Origin: Novilysobacter selenitireducens
GTDB taxonomy: Bacteria > Pseudomonadota > Gammaproteobacteria > Xanthomonadales > Xanthomonadaceae
Reading direction: 5' to 3'
Length of the DNA: 64,000 bases
NCBI RefSeq assembly: GCF_020026895.1
Contig: NZ_JAINZW010000003.1
Span: 1-64,000, forward strand
In this document: positions 61,363 to 64,000 of the stretch, one piece after another
Layout: every line of letters starts with the position of its first letter
Position numbering within the stretch: position 1 is the first letter of the stretch
The notes under the pieces: model-generated
The model's input: only the letters and a program-made list of their open reading frames with translations
Database searches by the model: none
What the model was told of the DNA's origin: nothing
Made by a program: the position numbers and the translations under genes

Positions 61363-62994
61363 GTGTCGAGTCCGGCGCCTGATGTCGTGATGTACGGCCA
61401 TCGGCTGCGCCCCGGGGCCGCCGCGCACTGGCAGGCTGCGGTTGTCCGTATGCGTGCATCCGACCTCGCCGGGGCCGTGGCGGAGATGCAGCAGCTGCTC
61501 GATGTGCAGCCGGGCTTCGTTCCAGCGGTGCTGCAGCTGTCGATTTGGCTGTTGGCCCAGGACCGCTACCGCGAGGCCCGTTTGCTGGCCCGCCAGGTGG
61601 CCTTGTCTCGCCCGGCGTCGCCGGAGCTGGCCTTGCAGGCGATCCGGCTGTTGCGCCGGTTCGAGGACCATGAGCGCGTGCAGCAGGTCGTGCAGGGGGT
61701 GGACTGGCGGCAATGTCCGCCGGACCTGCTGCTTACACTTGCCGGTGAGCTGGCACCGATCGCGCTCTATGGCGAGGCCCGGAACGCCTTAATCCTGGCC
61801 GAAGCTGGTTTGCCGGCAGGCGACGTGCGGCCGCTCGGCCTGCGCGCAACGCTACAGATGATCGACGGCGATTCGGCAGCGGCTACCGCCTCGTTGCAGC
61901 GCGTTGCGAACTCAGGTTCGGGCGATGCTGCGAGGGCGATGTGGCTCCTGTCGATGCAGTCAGGGATGGCCGCTTCCCGGCCCGCCGAGCTGGCACGGCT
62001 GGAGCACGCCCTGCATGCCGCAAAGGCCGGCAGTGCGGACGAGGTCTATCTCGCGTACGCAATCCACAATTATCTGCACGCATCCGGAGACCATGGCGCT
62101 GCGTGGACGGCGCTGGAACGGGCCTGCAAGGCCAAGCGCATGAGCCTCACCTACGACCCAGCGACGCACCGGGACCTCTTCGGGGCCCTCGAAGCGCTAC
62201 CGAGGTTCGACGAAGTTCCGCTGGCGACTGGCGCGTCGCAGGTCACGCCGGTATTCGTGGTCGGCATGCACCGGTCGGGAACGACGCTTCTGGAACGGAT
62301 GCTGGGTGGCCACCCCGACGTTCGCGATGGCGGCGAAAGCTATGCCGTCAGCGCGGCGGTCCGGCATGCAACCGACCACTACTCGCCGCACGTTCTGGAT
62401 GCCGAGCTCGTGGGCCGCCTTGGCCGCAGTCATTTGGACTTGACCGGCATCCGATACGACCTGTTGGAATACACCCGGTGGCAGGCGCGCGGGCGGCGGT
62501 TCCTCACGGAAAAGCTGCCCTCCAACTTCCTGCATCTGGGTGTAATCCTGGCCGCAATGCCGGAGGCGCGGGTCCTGCACATGCGCAGGGATCCAATGGA
62601 TACCTGCTTCTCGAACCTGCGCACGCTTTTCAGCACGGCAGCCCCCTACAGCTACGACCAGAGCGAACTTGCCGACTACTTCCTCGGCTACCAGGCCCTC
62701 ATGAAGCACTGGCACGACATGTGGCCCGGGAGGATCCTGGATATTGACTACCAGCAGCTGGTAGATGACCCGGAAGGGGAGGCGGCCCGCATCATGGCGT
62801 TCTGCGGTATGGATCCGCACGACGCGGTGCTGCACCCCTCAAGGGAAGGAGGAGCGGTGGCCACCGCCAGTCTTGCCGACGTTCGTTCGGGCATCCAGAA
62901 GAACAGAGGCGGCGCCTGGCGCCCTTATGCGGCCCAGCTTGAGCCTCTCCGCGCGGCACTTTCGCGCGCAGCCGGCGGAGCCTGCCTGAACTAG
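61363..62994 (+). CDS. TPR-containing sulfotransferase
   Basis: A 543-residue protein with an N-terminal TPR-like helical region (about 20-275, for example VAEMQQLLDVQPGFVPAVLQ). A C-terminal PAPS-dependent sulfotransferase domain follows. The 5'-phosphosulfate loop is VVGMHRSGTTLLERMLGG (residues 299-316) and the 3'-phosphate motif is MRRDPMDTCFSN (407-418). The start is a GTG at 61363 or an ATG at 61390. Its TAG stop overlaps the stop of the convergent oxygenase-like gene. TPR-sulfotransferases may act on proteins or large substrates bound by the TPR part; the acceptor is unknown. Confidence 0.9.
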   Translation: MSSPAPDVVMYGHRLRPGAAAHWQAAVVRMRASDLAGAVAEMQQLLDVQPGFVPAVLQLSIWLLAQDRYREARLLARQVALSRPASPELALQAIRLLRRFEDHERVQQVVQGVDWRQCPPDLLLTLAGELAPIALYGEARNALILAEAGLPAGDVRPLGLRATLQMIDGDSAAATASLQRVANSGSGDAARAMWLLSMQSGMAASRPAELARLEHALHAAKAGSADEVYLAYAIHNYLHASGDHGAAWTALERACKAKRMSLTYDPATHRDLFGALEALPRFDEVPLATGASQVTPVFVVGMHRSGTTLLERMLGGHPDVRDGGESYAVSAAVRHATDHYSPHVLDAELVGRLGRSHLDLTGIRYDLLEYTRWQARGRRFLTEKLPSNFLHLGVILAAMPEARVLHMRRDPMDTCFSNLRTLFSTAAPYSYDQSELADYFLGYQALMKHWHDMWPGRILDIDYQQLVDDPEGEAARIMAFCGMDPHDAVLHPSREGGAVATASLADVRSGIQKNRGGAWRPYAAQLEPLRAALSRAAGGACLN

Positions 62995-63650
62995 CCGGCG
63001 TCCTGTGGAAACCAGCAGTTGAATGCGACGGTGATGCGTTCGTCACTACCGTAGAAGGGCAGTACCTCGTGCTGCAGCCATGAAGGGAACAGGACCAGCT
63101 GGCCGGCCCTGAACGGCACGCTCCAGGTGCCGTGGTGGTAGGGCGGTTTGAGCCGCACGTTGCCTGCGTCAGTGAAATAGTTGCTGTAGTGGTGCGGATT
63201 GTGGAAGCGAAGGATGCCCGACTCCGGCCGGTCTGGCGGCGTCTCGCCCGGCGCCACGCAGTACACCCCCGACCAAGAGGCCATCGGGTGCGTGTGCAGG
63301 ATCGTAAAGCCTCCATGGCGGGTTACGTGGAACCACGTGTGCGAGGCGATCCTGAGCTTCTGCACGTCCTCGGCCGAATAACCGTTGAGCTCCTGCACCG
63401 TCCGCCCCAGGCAGCCCCATGCGAACTGCCGAAGCTGCTGCACGCAGGTTTCCGGCCAGGCGAAGAAGTTGAATGCGCTCTCGAACACGCCTGGTTGCTG
63501 CTTGAGCGATGTGTGCGGATTGGCATGGCGGTCGCCCTCCGCCTCCCGGGCAATGATCAGCGATTTCAGCTCACGGTTGAGTCGTTCGGCGTCGGGATGG
63601 AAATCCTGGGCGAAAGGAACGGCGAAGATCGAAGCGATTTCCAGTGGCAT
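62991..63650 (-). CDS. Putative 2OG-Fe(II) oxygenase (TIGR02466-type)
   Basis: A 219-residue cupin-like oxygenase candidate. Metal-site residues are likely H119 and H121 in ILHTHPMASWSGVYCV and H194 in FPSWLQHEVLPF. Arg205 in SDERITVAFNCWF would bind the 2-oxoglutarate carboxylate. The RPESGILRFHNPH segment is typical of the family. HxH rather than HxD is what I recall for this family; activity is unproven. It is downstream of a TonB-receptor gene, with a terminator between, and its stop overlaps that of the sulfotransferase gene. Confidence 0.85.
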   Translation of the reverse strand: MPLEIASIFAVPFAQDFHPDAERLNRELKSLIIAREAEGDRHANPHTSLKQQPGVFESAFNFFAWPETCVQQLRQFAWGCLGRTVQELNGYSAEDVQKLRIASHTWFHVTRHGGFTILHTHPMASWSGVYCVAPGETPPDRPESGILRFHNPHHYSNYFTDAGNVRLKPPYHHGTWSVPFRAGQLVLFPSWLQHEVLPFYGSDERITVAFNCWFPQDAG

Positions 63651-63684
63651 GGTTGAAGGCTCGGATGTCGTGTAGGGCGAGCAC

Positions 63685-63714
63685 AAAAAACTACGGCCCC
63701 GTGAGGGGCCGTAG
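63685..63714 (-). terminator. Rho-independent terminator of the TonB-receptor gene
   Basis: On the minus strand CTACGGCCCC pairs with GGGGCCGTAG (10 bp, TCAC-type loop) and is followed by TTTTTT. It separates the receptor gene from the oxygenase-like gene. Confidence 0.95.
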
Positions 63715-63741
63715 CAAGTACTGCGATACCAGCGGTGTGGA

Positions 63742-64000
63742 TCAGAAGCGCTGGGTGTACTTCATGTACAGGAAGCGACCCGGGATTTCATACTGCGGGT
63801 CGAAGCTGTTGGCGAAGGTCGACGCGGAACGCGGCGGATCCTTGTCGAACAGGTTGTTGACACCCAGGGTCACGCGGGCGTTCCACGGTGCGTTCCAGAA
63901 CACGTTGGCATCGTGGTAGGTGACCGATCCCATGCGGTTCTCCGGCGAAGCTACCGGATTGCCGTCTTCATCGTTCACGATGCGGTCCGGGTCCGAGCAG
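63742..64000 (-). CDS. TonB-dependent receptor, C-terminal fragment (cut by window edge)
   Basis: About 86 C-terminal residues of a TonB-dependent receptor whose N-terminal part lies beyond the right edge. The last barrel strands are clear: HDANVFWNAPWNARVTLGVN, NLFDKDPPRSASTFANSFD, and the end PGRFLYMKYTQRF with the terminal Phe required for outer-membrane insertion. The DP-rich segment before it (SDPDRIVNDEDGNPV) is of the type seen in large oligosaccharide or peptide receptors of Xanthomonadaceae. The open frame continues upstream without a start. Confidence 0.9.
   Translation of the reverse strand, partial: CSDPDRIVNDEDGNPVASPENRMGSVTYHDANVFWNAPWNARVTLGVNNLFDKDPPRSASTFANSFDPQYEIPGRFLYMKYTQRF

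Overview
The window is a GC-rich, gene-dense chromosomal segment of a gammaproteobacterium, most likely Xanthomonadaceae (Lysobacter, Luteimonas or a relative). The grounds are the flgA-flgM-flgN order, the many copies of a palindromic repeat built on GTAGGAGCGGCTTCAGCCGC, the RimB/RimK pair, the lysine/alanine-rich histone H1-like gene, and the TonB-receptor-rich content. No phage, integrase, transposase, CRISPR array or rRNA operon was seen. Assignments rest on reading the sequence and on family knowledge; no search was run.

Layout. 0.2-5 kb: end of a flagellar region (flgA, flgM, flgN) with a likely sigma-54 promoter at flgA and a likely sigma-28 promoter at flgM, then a soluble histidine kinase and a convergent GGDEF-EAL-REC protein with degenerate active sites. 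5-12.4 kb: secreted M28 peptidase, mscL, FAH-family hydrolase, small Rieske protein, SLC13 permease, and thiS-thiG-trmB. 12.6-20 kb: autotransporter GDSL esterase, tRNA-Gly(CCC), rimB-rimK, an OmpR-type two-component system behind a candidate structured RNA, and ilvE. 19.6-21 kb: two tandem paralogous secreted proteins. 21-25.2 kb: the SAM cycle genes metK, ahcY and metF, with a clear SAH riboswitch before ahcY and a shared motif before metK and metF. 25.3-34.4 kb: membrane hydrolase, methyltransferase, dusB, a Fur-box iron-uptake pair (TonB receptor plus PepSY protein), and nucleoside permease plus ribokinase. 34.5-38.1 kb: degenerate GGDEF membrane protein, a UPF0016 Mn exporter behind a yybP-ykoY Mn2+ riboswitch, an aldo/keto reductase, and hemP with a strong Fur box. 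38.3-45.6 kb: ECF sigma / membrane partner / PDZ operon, SPFH-NfeD pair, gcvT, gcvH, a gene-free 0.8 kb stretch with a candidate sRNA, and the H1-like gene. 45.9-56 kb: secreted serine hydrolase, LemA and a large M48 protease, GMC oxidoreductase, NTT-like transporter, Tat-exported epimerase-like protein, metallophosphoesterase, and two small genes. 56-64 kb: fadE with a divergent TetR regulator, pckG, and at the right edge a TPR-sulfotransferase and a 2OG-Fe(II) oxygenase-like protein next to the 3' end of a TonB-dependent receptor.

Functionally the window is mostly housekeeping metabolism under visible metal, SAM/SAH and flagellar-cascade control. The least explained parts are the sulfotransferase/oxygenase/TonB-receptor group, the sigma/PDZ operon, the two degenerate c-di-GMP proteins, the tandem secreted paralogs and two candidate non-coding RNAs.
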